64,000 bases of DNA from Acridotheres tristis (Eukaryota > Chordata > Aves > Passeriformes > Sturnidae): positions 7,081,001 through 7,145,000 of the forward strand of contig CM072908.1 in assembly GCA_037013685.1 (NCBI GenBank). The letters are read 5' to 3'. Each line of letters begins with the position of its first letter. Positions within the stretch are counted from its first letter, which is position 1. Below the pieces are notes generated by a model. It did no database searches, was not told the DNA's origin, and worked only from the letters and a program-made list of their open reading frames with translations. Made by a program: the position numbers and the translations under genes. This document shows, in pieces, positions 54,515 to 64,000 of the stretch.

Positions 54515-54720
54515 CCGGGTGTCCCGGTGTCGGTGTCTCTGTGTGTCTGTCTCTATCTGTGTCTGTCTGTCTTTCTCTCAGTGTCCCTGGGTGTCTGTGT
54601 CTATCGGTCTCTCGGCCTCTCTGTCTCTGTGGGTGTCTCTCTCTGTGTCTCTGGGTGTCGGTGTCTGTCTGTCTATCTCTTGGTGTCTCCGGGTGTCGGT
54701 GTTTGTCTGTCTGTCTGTCC
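54515..54720. repeat. GTGTCTGTCTCT low-complexity tract before RCC2 CpG island
   Basis: TCTG/TGTC-rich, about 200 bp, likely in the RCC2 promoter or 5' UTR. Confidence 0.9.
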
Positions 54721-55080
54721 CGCCGGCTGTGGGCGCGCTCGCTGACGCGGCCCCGCAGCCATGCCCCGCAGGAAGGCGGCGGGGCCGCCCTGGGACGCGG
54801 CGGGCCCGGGCCCTCAGGGCGGCGGGCGGCGGCGGCCGGGCCCTCAGGCCGGCGGGCGGCGGCGGCCCCGGCCCAGCGGCGGCAGCAGCGGCGGCAGCAG
54901 CGAGGAGGAGGCGCCCCGGGAGCGGCGGCCGCGGGACGGCAGCCCCGGGGCCCGCAGGCCCGGCAGGCCCGGCGCGGCGGCGGCGGCAGCGGGGCCCGGA
55001 GGCCCCGGGGCCCGCGGGCAGAGCGTGGTGATCTGCGAGCCCGAACACAGCAAGGAGCGCATCGTGAGCTCGGGGGGAGG
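54721..55080 (+). promoter_or_regulatory. RCC2: CpG island over RCC2 first coding exon
   Basis: GC- and CpG-dense from the CGCCGGCTGTGGGCGCGCTCG stretch through the first coding exon. CGGCCCCGCAG/CC directly before the ATG looks like an acceptor, so an upstream non-coding exon is possible. Equally, transcription could start just before the ATG. Confidence 0.55.
54761..55063 (+). CDS. RCC2: RCC2 exon 1 (first coding)
   Basis: ATG in CAGCCATGCC, then [18 protein letters not shown] and a low-complexity tail with duplicated GP-Q-GGRRRP units, SSGGSSEEE, and finally [15 protein letters not shown] before donor ATC/gtgagc. 101 codons, phase 0 out. Only the start (MPRxKAA) and the end (VVIxEPEHxKER) look conserved; the GC-rich middle is expanded and scrambled relative to human. 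Confidence 0.93.
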
Positions 55081-58000
55081 GACCCAGCACCCCCTGGCAC
55101 CCCTCTGGGACCCTTTTGTGCCCCTTTACACACCCCACTGTGCCCCCGTTGTACCCCATAACACACCCCACTGCGCCCCCGTTGTACCCCATAACACACC
55201 CCACTGTGCCCACCGTGCCCCTGTTGTGCCGTATTAGACACCCCCACCGTGCCCCATAACACACCCCACCGTGCCCCCATTGTGCCCCATAACGCACCCC
55301 ACTGTGCCCCATTACTCACCCCCATTGTGCCCCTGTTGTACCCCATAACACACCCCACCGTGCCCCATTACTCACCCCCCATTGTGCTCCTATTGTGCCC
55401 CATTACAGACCTCCACTGCCCCTCCTGCCCCACCCCATAGGATGCCCCACCGTGCCCTTATTGTGTCCCTTTATCCCCTCCACTGCACCTCTTGACCCCC
55501 ATTCCACCCCAATGCACCCCAAATGCCATCCCAATGTACCCCCAAACCCCACTGCACCCCAAATTCTACCCCAATGCACCCTCTGACCCCGTTGCACCCC
55601 AAATTCCACCCCAATGCACCCTAAATGCCATCCCAATGTACCCCCAAACCCCACTGCTCCCTAAATTCCACCCCAATGCACCCTCAAACTTCACTGCACC
55701 CCAAATTCCACCTCACTGTACCCCCAAACTCCACCCCTGACCCCCAATGCACCCCAAACCCATCCTAATACACCCTCTGACCCCATTGCACCCCAAATTC
55801 CGCCCCACTGCACCCCCAAACCCCACTGCACCCCATCATTGCCCCATGGCCCTGCTGTCCCTGTTTCGTGTCCTCATGCCCCCACACCCTCAATGTCCCC
55901 ATGTCCCCTACAATGCCATGTCCTGTGTCCTCTGTGTCCCCAATGTCCCCCGGTCCCCCCCACCGCTGATGTCCCTAATATCCCTCTGATGTCCCCAATA
56001 TCCTCCATGTCCCCCCCATCCCCAATGTCCCACAATATCCCCAGGGCCCCACACCCCTGCTGTCCCCAGTCCCTGACACTGTCCCTGTCCCCATGTCCCC
56101 TGGGTGTCCCCTGTGTCCCTGACTGTCCCCTTTGTGTCCCCAGAAGCTCGAGGGCTCCCGGAGCCGGGGGCAGCTCCTGATCTTCGGTGCCACCAACTGG
56201 GACCTGATCGGCCGCAAGGAGGTGCCCAAGCAGCAGGGTAATTAATTAATTCATTGTTAATGGGCTAATTACAGCTCATTAGTGATTAATGAACTGCGAG
56301 GGACAGAGTAGGGCTGCTAATTACTTAATTAATTAATTGATTACAGCTAATTAGTCATTAATGAACTGGGGCAGGGTAAGGCTGCTAATTAATTCATTAA
56401 TTGGGGTTATTTAGTCATTAATGAACAGTAATGGGCAGGGTAGGGCTCATTAACGGCTGTGATTAATTGGTATTAATTGATAATCAATGAATGTATTGAA
56501 GCAGGGCAGGGGCTTGTTAATGGTCGATTAATTAATTGGCATCAACTAGTAATTAAGGAACAGTATGGGACAAGGTAGAGGCTCTTTACAGGTGGGGTTA
56601 ATTTGGGTTAATTAGTAATTTATTAATGATTTGGAGCAGGGTAGCATTTAGGAAAGCCAAATTAGGACTTTGTTTATTTTGGATGCATTAGTAGTTTGTT
56701 AATTTTTGTGATTATTTGGTATCGTTCTATTTAATAAATTTAATTAATTATTAATTAGGGAGGGAGTCACAGTTCAATCTCTTAATTTGGGTCTCCAGCA
56801 AAGCTAAATTAGGATTTTCTTTATTTTGGATTCAGTTGTAGTTCGTTAATTTTCCTGATTATTTTCATCTAGTTTTAGTTAATTAATTAAATTAATTAAC
56901 TGGTGGAGGAGCCACAATTTCACCCTTAATTGGGGTGGGGCACGGGCTCTGCTGCAAAGCCAAATTAGGAGTTTGTTTAGTTTTTAGTTCATTAATTGAT
57001 CTCCTTCTCTCAGGGGGTGGTATTTAGTTAATATTAAAAACTAGGATTGAAAATTAGTTAATGTTTAAAATTAATTAACTTGGGGGAGACTGTAGATCTT
57101 CAATCTCCGGATTTCCTGGAGGATTTTCTGGCATGGTTTTCCTTGATGATTTTCTCAGATTTTCCTGGATTCTTTTCCGGGATAATTTTTCCAGATGATT
57201 TTCTCAGATGATTTCCTCGGTTTTCCGAAATTTTCCTGGAATTCCCAGATGATTTTCCTGGATTGTCCTGGATTTTCCTGGGATATTTTCCCAGATGATT
57301 TTTCCGGATGGTTTTCCTAAATTTTCCTGGATGATATTCCAAGATTATTTTCCTAAATTATTTTCCTGGATTTCCCCTGATGATTTTCCCATATTTTCCT
57401 GGATTCTTTTCCTGAATAATTCTTCCAGATAATTCTCCCAGTTTTCCTGGATTTTCCTGGAATTCATGCATGATTTTCCAGGATGATTTTCCCACTTTCC
57501 TGGATTTTCCTGGACGATTTTACTTGATTTTTTCAGATTATTTTCCTGGATTGTCTTGGATTTTCCTGGACGGTTTTCCTGAATGATTTTCCTGGTTTTC
57601 CCGATTTTCCTGGTATTCCCAGATGATTTTCTGAGATGATTTTCCTGGATTTTTGTGGATGATTTTTCTGGATTGTCCTGCATTTTCTGGATTATTTTCC
57701 AGGACGATTCCCAGATCTTCCTGGATTCTTTTCCCTGATGATTTTCCCAGATTATTTTCCTGGAATTCCCAGATGATTTTCCCAGCTGATTTTCCTGGAT
57801 TGTTCTCGATTTTCCCAGATGATTTTCCCCAATTTTCCTGGGTGATTTTCCCGGATTGTCCTGGATTTCCTGGATTATTTTTCTGGATTTTCCCGGATGA
57901 TTTTCCCAGATGATTTTCCCAGATGATTTTCCCGGATGATTTTCCCAGTGTTCCTGGTTTTCCCAGATGATTTTCCTTGATTATTTTCCTGGATGATTTT

Positions 58001-61000
58001 CAGGGATTTTCCTGACTATTTTCCTGTATTTTTCCGGATTATTTTCCCAGTATTCTTGGTTTTTCTGGATGATCTTATGGGGTTGTTTTTCCAGATGATT
58101 TTCCTGGATGATTTTTCAGGATTTTCCTAAATGATTTTTCAGGATTCTTTTCCAAAATTATTTTCTGTGATTATTTTCCCAGATGATTTTCCTGGATTTC
58201 CCCACATGATTTTCTGGGATTATTTTCCTGGATTATTTTCCCGGATGATTTTCCCAAATGATTTTCTCAGATGATTTTCCTGGTATTCCCAGATGATTTT
58301 CCTGCACGATTTTAGGGATTTTCCCGGATTATTTTCCTGGATGATTCCCCTGGCCTGTTTCTTCCCCGGTTGCTTTTCCCAGACGTTCCTTTCCCAGTGA
58401 GGCAGATCCGGGATCTTCCGGGTGTTTTCCTGGTATTCCCGGCTGATTTCCTGGCTGTTTTCCCGGGATGTTCCTGTCCCTTTGGGGCTGATCCCGGATT
58501 TCCTGGCTGTTTTCCTGAATTTCCTGGCTGTTTTCCCGGGATGTTCCTGTCCCTTTGGGGTTGATCCCGGATTTCACGGCTGTTTTCTCGGGATGTTCCC
58601 GTCCCGATGGGTGGGGCTGATCCTGGATCTCCCAGTTGATCCCGGATTTTGCAGCTGATCCCCGATTTCCTGGCTGTTTTCCCCTGCCGTTCCCGTCCCT
58701 TTGGGGCTGATCCCTGATTTCCCGGCTGTTTTCCCGGGATATTGCTGTCCCGATGGGCGGGGCTGATCCCGGATTTCCCGGCTGTTTTCCTGGGATGTTC
58801 CCGTCCCGATGGGCGGGGCTGATCCCGGCTTTCCCGGCTGTTTTCCAGCGGCGTACCGGAACCTGGGCCAGAACCTGTGGGGGCCGCACCGCTACGGGAG
58901 CCTGGGCTCGCTGCGGGTGCGCTCGGTGGTGTCGGGGCCCTGCGCCGCGCACAGCCTGCTCATCACGGCCGAGGGCCGCCTCTGGAGCTGGGGTGAGCCC
59001 TGGAAGTGCCCGGGGGAGCGGGAACGCGGCAAAAAACTGACCCAGGATAAAGGGAATGTAACGAAAATCTGATCTGGGATAACGGGAACGTAACAAAAAA
59101 CTGACCTGGGATAATGGGAATGCAACAAAAAACTGACCTGGGATAACGGGAATGTCCAAAAATCCTGCCCAGGGGAACGGGAATGTACCAAAAAACTGAC
59201 CCGGGATAATGGGAATGTGACAAAAAACTGACCTGGGATAATGGGAATGCAACAAAAAACTGACCTGGGATAACGGGAATGTCCAAAAATCCTGCCCAGG
59301 GGAACGGGAATGTACCAAAAAACTGACCCGGGATAATGGGAATGTGACAAAAAACTGACCTGGGATAATGGGAATGCAACAAAAAACTGACCTGGGATAA
59401 CGGGAATGTCCAAAAATCCTGCCCAGGGGAACGGGAATGTACCAAAAAACTGACCCGGGATAATGGGAATGTGACAAAAAACTGACCTGGGATAATGGGA
59501 ATGCAACAAAAAACTGACCTGGGATAACGGGAATGTCCAAAAATCCTGCCCAGGGGAACGGGAATGTACCAAAAAACTGACCCGGGATAATGGGAATGTG
59601 ACAAAAAATTGACCTGGGGTAAAGTGAATGTACCAAAAAACTGACCTAGGATAACAGGAATGTAACGAAAAACTGACTTGGGATAATGGGAATGCAACAA
59701 AAAACTGACCTGGGATAACAGGAACGTAGCAAAAAACTGTCCTGGGATGATGGGAATGTTATAAAAAACTGACCCGGGATAACGGGAATGTCCCAAAAAC
59801 CTGCTCAGGGGAACGGGAATGTACCAAAAAACTGATCTGGGATAATGGGAACGTAATGAAAAAACTGACCTGGAATAACGGGAATGTGACAAAAACTGCT
59901 CTGGGATAACAGGATTGTCCCAAAAACCTCCTCTGGCATAATGGGATTGTCCCAAAAGTCTCCCCTGGGATAACGGGATTGTACCAAAAACCTGGCCTGG
60001 GATAATGGGATTGTACCAAGAAAACTCCCCTGGGATAACAGGATTCAACCTAGAGAATTGCTGGGATAACAGGGTTCAGCCCGAAAAGCTGCCCTGGGAT
60101 AATGGGATTCATCCAAAAAGACTGTCCTGGGATAACGGGGCTCAGCTTGAAAACCTCCCCTGGGATAACTGGATTGTTCCAAAAACCTGCTAGCAAAACA
60201 GGATCCTCCCAAAAACGTCCCCTGGGATAATGGCATTCATTCCAAAAACCTCCTGGGGTAATGGGATTGTCCCAAAAACCTCCTGTGGGGTCATGGAGTT
60301 CAGCTCGGGAATGCACCTGGGATAACGGAGCTCATCCCAAAACCTGCCCTGGGATAACAGGGTTCATTCCGTAAAACTGTCCTGGGATTCCTCCCAAAAG
60401 CCTCCCCTGGAATTCCGGGATTCCCCAGGGAGCTGGGAAGGGGCTCAGCCTGCAGAAAAACAGGATCGAGGGGTGACCCATGGCTCTGGAATTCCCTGAG
60501 GAGAGGGCAGCGGGGCCAGGATTCATTCCCAGGGAACCACGGGATGAGAGGGAACAGCCCAGGGGGAACTTTGGGAAAGCATTTCCCTGGAAAACGCGCT
60601 TGGGAATCGGAAGGAGCTGCCCGGGAGTCGCCATCCCATGGAAAGCCGGGATGTGGCGCTTGGGGACGGGCCGAGGTTTCCCCTTCGCGGCATTCCGGGT
60701 TTTTTTGGGATGTCCTCAGGCCGGAACGAGAAGGGGCAGCTGGGCCATGGGGACACGAAGCGCGTGGAGGCTCCGCGGCCGATCGAGGCCCTGGCCGGGG
60801 AGTCCATCGTGGCGGCGGCGTGCGGCCGGAACCACACCCTGGCACTGACCGGTACAGAACCGGGGGGGATCCCGGGAAACGCGGCCCCAGCCCTGGGAAC
60901 CGTACTGAATCCTGGGAAACACTGCCCCGATCCCGAGGAACCGTACTGAATCCTGGGAAACACTGCCCCGATCCCGAGGAACCGTACTGAATCCTGGGAA

Positions 61001-64000
61001 ACACTGCCCCGATCCCGAGGAACCGTACTGAATCCTGGGAAACACTGCCCCGATCCCGAGGAACCGTACTGAATCCTGGGAAACACTGCCCCGATCCCAG
61101 GGAACCATACTGAATCCTGGGAAACACTGCCCCGATCCCGGGGAATACTGCCCTGATCCCGGGAAACACTGCCCCTCCTGGGAAATGTGGCCTAATCCCC
61201 AGAAACTGCACTGAATCCCAGGAAACACTGCCCCAATCCCAGGAAACACTGACTGATCCTGGGAGACACTGCCCATTCCCAGGAAACTGCACCAAAGCCA
61301 ACCCTATGGCAAAAATCCTGGGAAAACTGCCGCAAATCTGACCCTTTCACCCCAAAATCTGGGAAAACTGCCCCAAAATGCACCCCTTTCTCCTTAAATT
61401 CCTCCCCCTTGCTACCCCAAACCTGCTTTTTCCCTCCCCAAATTCCCATTGTTCCGGCAGAGAGTGGCTCCATGTTTGCCATCAGGGAGAACAAGCTGGG
61501 CCAGCTGGGGCTGGGGAACCTTCAGTCCCAAAATCCTCCCCTTTCCCCAAAATCTGCCCCTTTAGCCTCGAATCCACCCTTTTTTCCCCCAAATCAACAC
61601 CTTTTTTTCCCAAAAATCTGGGGAAATTGCTCCAAAATTCACGGCTTTTCCTTTAAAATCTGCCCATTTTGCCCAAAATCTGCCCCTTTTGGTTCCAAAT
61701 TCTGGGAAAACTGCCCCCAAATCTGAACCTTTTGCCCCTAAATGTGCCCCTTTTTCCCCAAATTCCACCCCTTTTTCCCAAAAATCCATGAAAACTGCCC
61801 CAAAATCTACCTCTTTCCCTACAAAATCTGCCTTTTTCCCCCAAATCCATCCTTTTTGCCCCAAATTGAGGCAAAAACTGCCCCTTTTGCCCCTAAATCT
61901 GCCTCTTTTTTTTTAAATCTGCCCCCTTTTCCCCAAATTTCACCCCTTTTTCCCAAAAATGCATGAAAACTGCCCTAAAATCCACCCCTTTTCCTACAAA
62001 ATCTGCCCCTTTTCCCCAAATCTGCCCCTTTTGCCCCCAAATTCTGGGAGAGCTGTCCCAAAATCCCTTTTTTTTTTCTCCCCGAATTCCCATTGTTCCG
62101 GCAGAGAACGGCTCCGTGTTCGCCTTCGGGGAGAACAAGCTGGGCCAGCTGGGGCTGGGGAACCAGACGGATGCCGTGCCCAGCCCCACCCAGGTACCGA
62201 TTTGGGGGGAAATCCCGGGATCTGGGGGCTTTTCCTGAAATATTCCTGAAATAAAAACCCCTCGGGATGCAGAATTCCCTCTCAGCTGGGAGCCGTTCCC
62301 AGCTCCCGCAAAAGCCAGAATTTGGAAATCGAATTTTTGAGGATTTTGGGGATTTTCTGATAGAAATTCACCTTTTTTTCCCTCGTTTCCCAAGTTTTTT
62401 GATCCCGTTTTTCTGGCTTTTCCTGCAGATCAGGGACTTCCCTTGGAAATTCCCCTTTTTTTCCTTTTCCCTGTGTTTGTGGATCCCATTTTTCCTGCTT
62501 TTCCCACAGATCAGGGATTTCCCATGGAAATTCCCTTTTACCTTTTCTGATCTTGATTTTCCAGCCGTTCCCAAATGTTCTCATCCGAATTTTCCAGCTG
62601 TTCCTGCAGATCAGGGATTTCCCCTGGAATTTCACCTTTTTCCTGCATTTCTGATCCTATTTTTCCCCACATTTTTCAATCTCCTTTTTCCAGTGGATCA
62701 AGGATTTCCTGTGGAAATTTGCCTTTTTTTCCCTTTTCCTGTGTTTTTCCCATCCTGTTTTTCCTGCTTTTCCCGTATTTTTCTGATCCCTTTTTACCTG
62801 CTCTTCCCATGTCTTTTGATCCCATTTTTCCATCTCTTCCCATCTTTTTTTCTCTCACATTTCCAATCCCATTTTCCCTTTTTCCCGTTTTCCTGATCCC
62901 ATTTTCTCAGTTTTTCTGATCCTATTTTTCTGGATATTCCCATCTTTTTGATCCCCTTTTTCCTATTTTCCTGTACTTCTGATCCTGTTTTCCCTTTCTC
63001 TTGTTTTTTCTGATCCCATTTTCCTTTTTTCCTGGTTTTCCTGACACCCTTTTTCCCTTTTCCCCACGTTTCTGATCCTGTTCTGATCCCATTTTCCCGT
63101 TTTTCCTAATCCCGATTCCTGTTTTTTCCCAGATCCTGTACAATGGGCAGCCAATCTCCAAGCTGGGCTGCGGGGCCGAGTTCAGCATGGTCATGGACTG
63201 CAAGGGGAACCTGTATTCCTTTGGGTGTCCGGAGTATGGACAGCTGGGTATGGAAATCTGGGATAACCCCATGGGATCACCCCATGGACTGCAAGGGGAA
63301 CCTGTATTCCTTTGGGTGTCCTTTGGAGTACAGACAGCTGGGTACAGGATTTGGGATCATCCTGTGGGTTTGGGATCATCCTGTGGGATCAGGACTGGTT
63401 TGGGATCATCCCATGGGATTGGGACAGTTTGAGATCATCCCATGGGATTGAGACAGTTCAGGATCATCTCATGGGATCAGGGAAGTTGGGGATATTCGCC
63501 TGAGATCAGGGCTGGTTTGGGATCATCCCATGGGATTGGGGCAGTTCAGGACAATCCCGTGGGATCAGGGCAGTTGGAGATCATCCCCTGGAATCGGGGC
63601 TGTTCAGAATGATCCCTTGAGATGAGGGCTGTTCAGGATCATCCCTTGGGATCGGGGCCGGTTTGGGATCATCCCCTGGAATCAGGGCTGTTTGGGATCA
63701 TCCCCTGGAATCAGGGCTGTTCAGGATCATCCCTTGGGATTGGGGCTGGTTTGGGATGATCCCCTGGGATCGGGGCCAGTTTGGGATCATCCCTTGGGAT
63801 CGGGGCTGTTCAAGATCATCCCCTGGGATCAGGGCCATTCAGGATGATCCCCTGGGATTGGGGATGTTCAGGACAATCCCCTGGGATCGGGGCTGTTCGG
63901 GATGATCCCGCAGTGGCTCAGACTGGCTCTGTCCCCGCTCCCCCGGCATTCCAGGGCACAATTCCGACGGGAAGTTCATCGCGCGGGCGCAGCGCATCGA
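54761..64000 (+). CDS. RCC2: RCC2 (TD-60), regulator of chromosome condensation 2, 5' part (partial, runs off the window)
   Basis: Known role: seven-bladed RCC1-type propeller protein found at inner centromeres and the midzone in mitosis; linked to the chromosomal passenger complex, Rac1 and RalA. Seen: seven coding exons with consistent phases (303+94+144+132+89+115+46 nt), about 308 of the roughly 520 residues expected. A basic, Gly/Pro-rich N-tail (1-100) is followed by RCC1 repeats with GQLGHGD, GQLGLGN and YGQLGHN turns. The frame is intact. It is transcribed away from ARHGEF10L, as in human. Confidence 0.96.
55090..55480. repeat. TGTGCCCCCGTTGTACCCCATAACACACCCCAC repeats, RCC2 intron 1
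   Basis: About ten ~33-bp units. Confidence 0.93.
55490..55835. repeat. CACCCCAAATTCCACCCCAATG repeats, RCC2 intron 1
   Basis: 15- to 40-bp units; a degenerate higher-order period of about 115 bp. Confidence 0.9.
56144..56237 (+). CDS. RCC2: RCC2 exon 2
   Basis: Acceptor GTGTCCCCAG, donor CAGCAGG/gtaatt. 94 nt: [20 protein letters not shown] then [11 protein letters not shown] plus 1 nt (residues 102-132). Entry strand of the propeller; near identical to human as I remember it. Confidence 0.97.
56238..57095. repeat. TTAATTAATTAATTGG-rich AT region, RCC2 intron 2
   Basis: Many TAATTA cores in ~80-110-bp loose units (AATTAGTCATTAATGAACTG, GGGCAGGGTAGGGCT). Confidence 0.85.
57096..58345. repeat. 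GATGATTTTCCCAGATGATTTTCCTGG minisatellite, RCC2 intron 2
   Basis: About 1.25 kb of 10- to 24-bp units; strongly depleted of plus-strand purine runs. Confidence 0.95.
58400..58848. repeat. ~58-bp minisatellite ending in RCC2 exon 3 acceptor
   Basis: Seven to eight units of GATCCCGGATTTCCCGGCTG + TTTTCCCGGGATGTTCCC + GTCCC. The last unit changes TTTTCC(C/T)GGG to TTTTCCAGCG and so supplies the exon 3 polypyrimidine tract and AG. Confidence 0.92.
58849..58992 (+). CDS. RCC2: RCC2 exon 3
   Basis: Acceptor GCTGTTTTCCAG, donor AGCTGGG/gtgagc. 144 nt: [40 protein letters not shown] and AEGRLWSWG (residues 133-180). The acceptor lies in the last unit of an intronic repeat array. Confidence 0.97.
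59030..60345. repeat. AAAAACTGACCTGGGATAATGGGAATG minisatellite with 127-bp higher-order units, RCC2 intron 3
   Basis: 30-bp base units. At 59,164, 59,291, 59,418 and 59,545 the marker CCTGCCCAGG repeats exactly every 127 bp. It decays rightwards to GATTC(A/C)(A/T)CC variants. Confidence 0.95.
60720..60851 (+). CDS. RCC2: RCC2 exon 4
   Basis: Acceptor TGTCCTCAG, donor CTGACCG/gtacag. 132 nt: [43 protein letters not shown] (residues 181-224). Full RCC1-repeat pattern (GQLGHGD ... [10 protein letters not shown]). Confidence 0.97.
60890..61300. repeat. 41-bp minisatellite after RCC2 exon 4 donor
   Basis: GAACCGTACTGAATCCTGGG + AAACACTGCCCCGATCCC units. Exact copies start at 60,901, 60,942, 60,983, 61,024 and 61,065 (CGTACTG); a variant follows at 61,106. 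Confidence 0.95.
61461..61530 (+). pseudogene. broken copy of RCC2 exon 5 (pseudoexon)
   Basis: After an identical TTGTTCCGGCAG acceptor it reads, in the right phase, [19 protein letters not shown] and then diverges (LQSQ). The last 10 codons and the donor are missing. FAFGENK has become FAIRENK. Lies in the same intron, upstream of the true exon. Confidence 0.88.
61530..62095. repeat. CCCCAAATCTGCCCCTTTT minisatellite, RCC2 intron 4
   Basis: About 25 units of 20-32 bp (TTTTCCCCAAAATCTGCCCC). A longer period of about 170-190 bp is suggested by recurring CCAAAAATCCATGAAAACTG. Confidence 0.92.
62105..62193 (+). CDS. RCC2: RCC2 exon 5
   Basis: Acceptor TGTTCCGGCAG, donor ACCCAG/gtaccg. 89 nt: [20 protein letters not shown] then [10 protein letters not shown] (residues 225-254). 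A damaged copy lies 644 bp upstream at 61,461. Confidence 0.96.
62380..63125. repeat. TTTTTCCTG-TTTTCTGATCCCATTTTTCC repeats, RCC2 intron 5
   Basis: Pyrimidine-rich ~25-100-bp units (GCAGATCAGGGATTTCCC(A/C)TGGAA recurs four times). It runs into the exon 6 polypyrimidine tract. Confidence 0.9.
63133..63247 (+). CDS. RCC2: RCC2 exon 6
   Basis: Acceptor TTTTTTCCCAG, donor CAGCTGG/gtatgg. 115 nt: [20 protein letters not shown] then [18 protein letters not shown] (residues 255-292). Its 3' half and donor are duplicated at 63,283-63,341. Confidence 0.96.
63283..63341 (+). pseudogene. duplicate of the 3' half of RCC2 exon 6
   Basis: Repeats ATGGACTGCAAGGGGAACCT onward with 3 added bases (CCTTTGGAGTAC for CCGGAGTAT) and a few changes. 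It keeps a donor (CAGCTGG/gtacag) but has no acceptor. Starts 36 bp after the real exon. Confidence 0.9.
63350..63915. repeat. ~31-bp minisatellite GGGATCATCCC(C/A)TGGGAT, RCC2 intron 6
   Basis: About 18 units (TTGGGATCATCCCCTGGGATCGGGGCTG-type). Confidence 0.95.
63955..64000 (+). CDS. RCC2: RCC2 exon 7 (partial, cut by window end)
   Basis: Acceptor CGGCATTCCAG, then 2 nt completing Gly and [14 protein letters not shown]. The exon continues past the window edge, with the next residues expected to start E/D. Confidence 0.93.

Noticed and set aside
54761..55237. RCC2 exon 1 reading on to residue 158
   Set aside because: Family sequence requires the donor at 55,064 (KERI/KLEG); the rest is intronic repeat.
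58329..60048. Two frames over 360 residues with [10 protein letters not shown] repeats on the minus strand
   Set aside because: They follow the 30/127-bp repeats of RCC2 intron 3 and run antisense through exon 3.
59030..60345. CRISPR-like appearance of regular repeats
   Set aside because: No unique spacers; the units are head-to-tail minisatellite in a vertebrate intron.

Overview
This window is vertebrate genomic DNA, most likely from a bird and probably a gene-dense, GC-rich microchromosome. The reasons are spliced multi-exon genes with GT/AG introns, a CR1 LINE fragment with its typical 3' octamer-like microsatellite, CpG-rich first exons, and a roughly 26-exon gene packed into about 35 kb of introns made largely of minisatellites. 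Species cannot be told from the sequence alone.

Two protein-coding genes are present, head to head. (1) ARHGEF10L, a RhoGEF with a DH domain, a PH-like domain and a C-terminal WD40-like propeller, lies on the minus strand. Its ATG is at 39,727, its stop at 10,471-10,473 and its poly(A) signal at 10,034-10,039. I assembled 25 coding exons whose splice phases all agree: 3,663 nt, or 1,220 residues plus stop. (2) RCC2 (TD-60), an RCC1-type propeller protein, lies on the plus strand from 54,761 and runs off the right edge. Seven coding exons are visible, giving about 308 residues. The same pair is neighbouring and divergent in human 1p36.13, which supports choosing ARHGEF10L over its paralogue ARHGEF10. 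The two products act in different systems (Rho activation; mitosis and small GTPases). They share a locus, not a pathway.

Layout: 1-10,015 is intergenic, with a duplicated copy of the ARHGEF10L 3' UTR end. 10,016-39,760 is the ARHGEF10L body. 39,761-45,335 is its 5' UTR intron(s), with two CpG-rich candidate first exons. 45,336-54,720 is intergenic, with a CR1 LINE interrupted by an inverted copy of nearby sequence. 54,721-64,000 is RCC2.

The most unusual signal is that tandem repeats in many introns have captured exon edges. Copies of real donors or acceptors, with part of the adjoining exon, are repeated beside ARHGEF10L exons 5, 7, 11, 15, 20/21, 23 and 24 and beside RCC2 exons 4, 5 and 6. 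In ARHGEF10L exon 5 three extra donors are all in frame without a stop. In intron 20 the whole intron plus an exon edge is triplicated. A CpG-rich alternative first exon and a symmetric 93-nt cassette exon were also found in ARHGEF10L. Everything was read by eye. No alignment or search was run.
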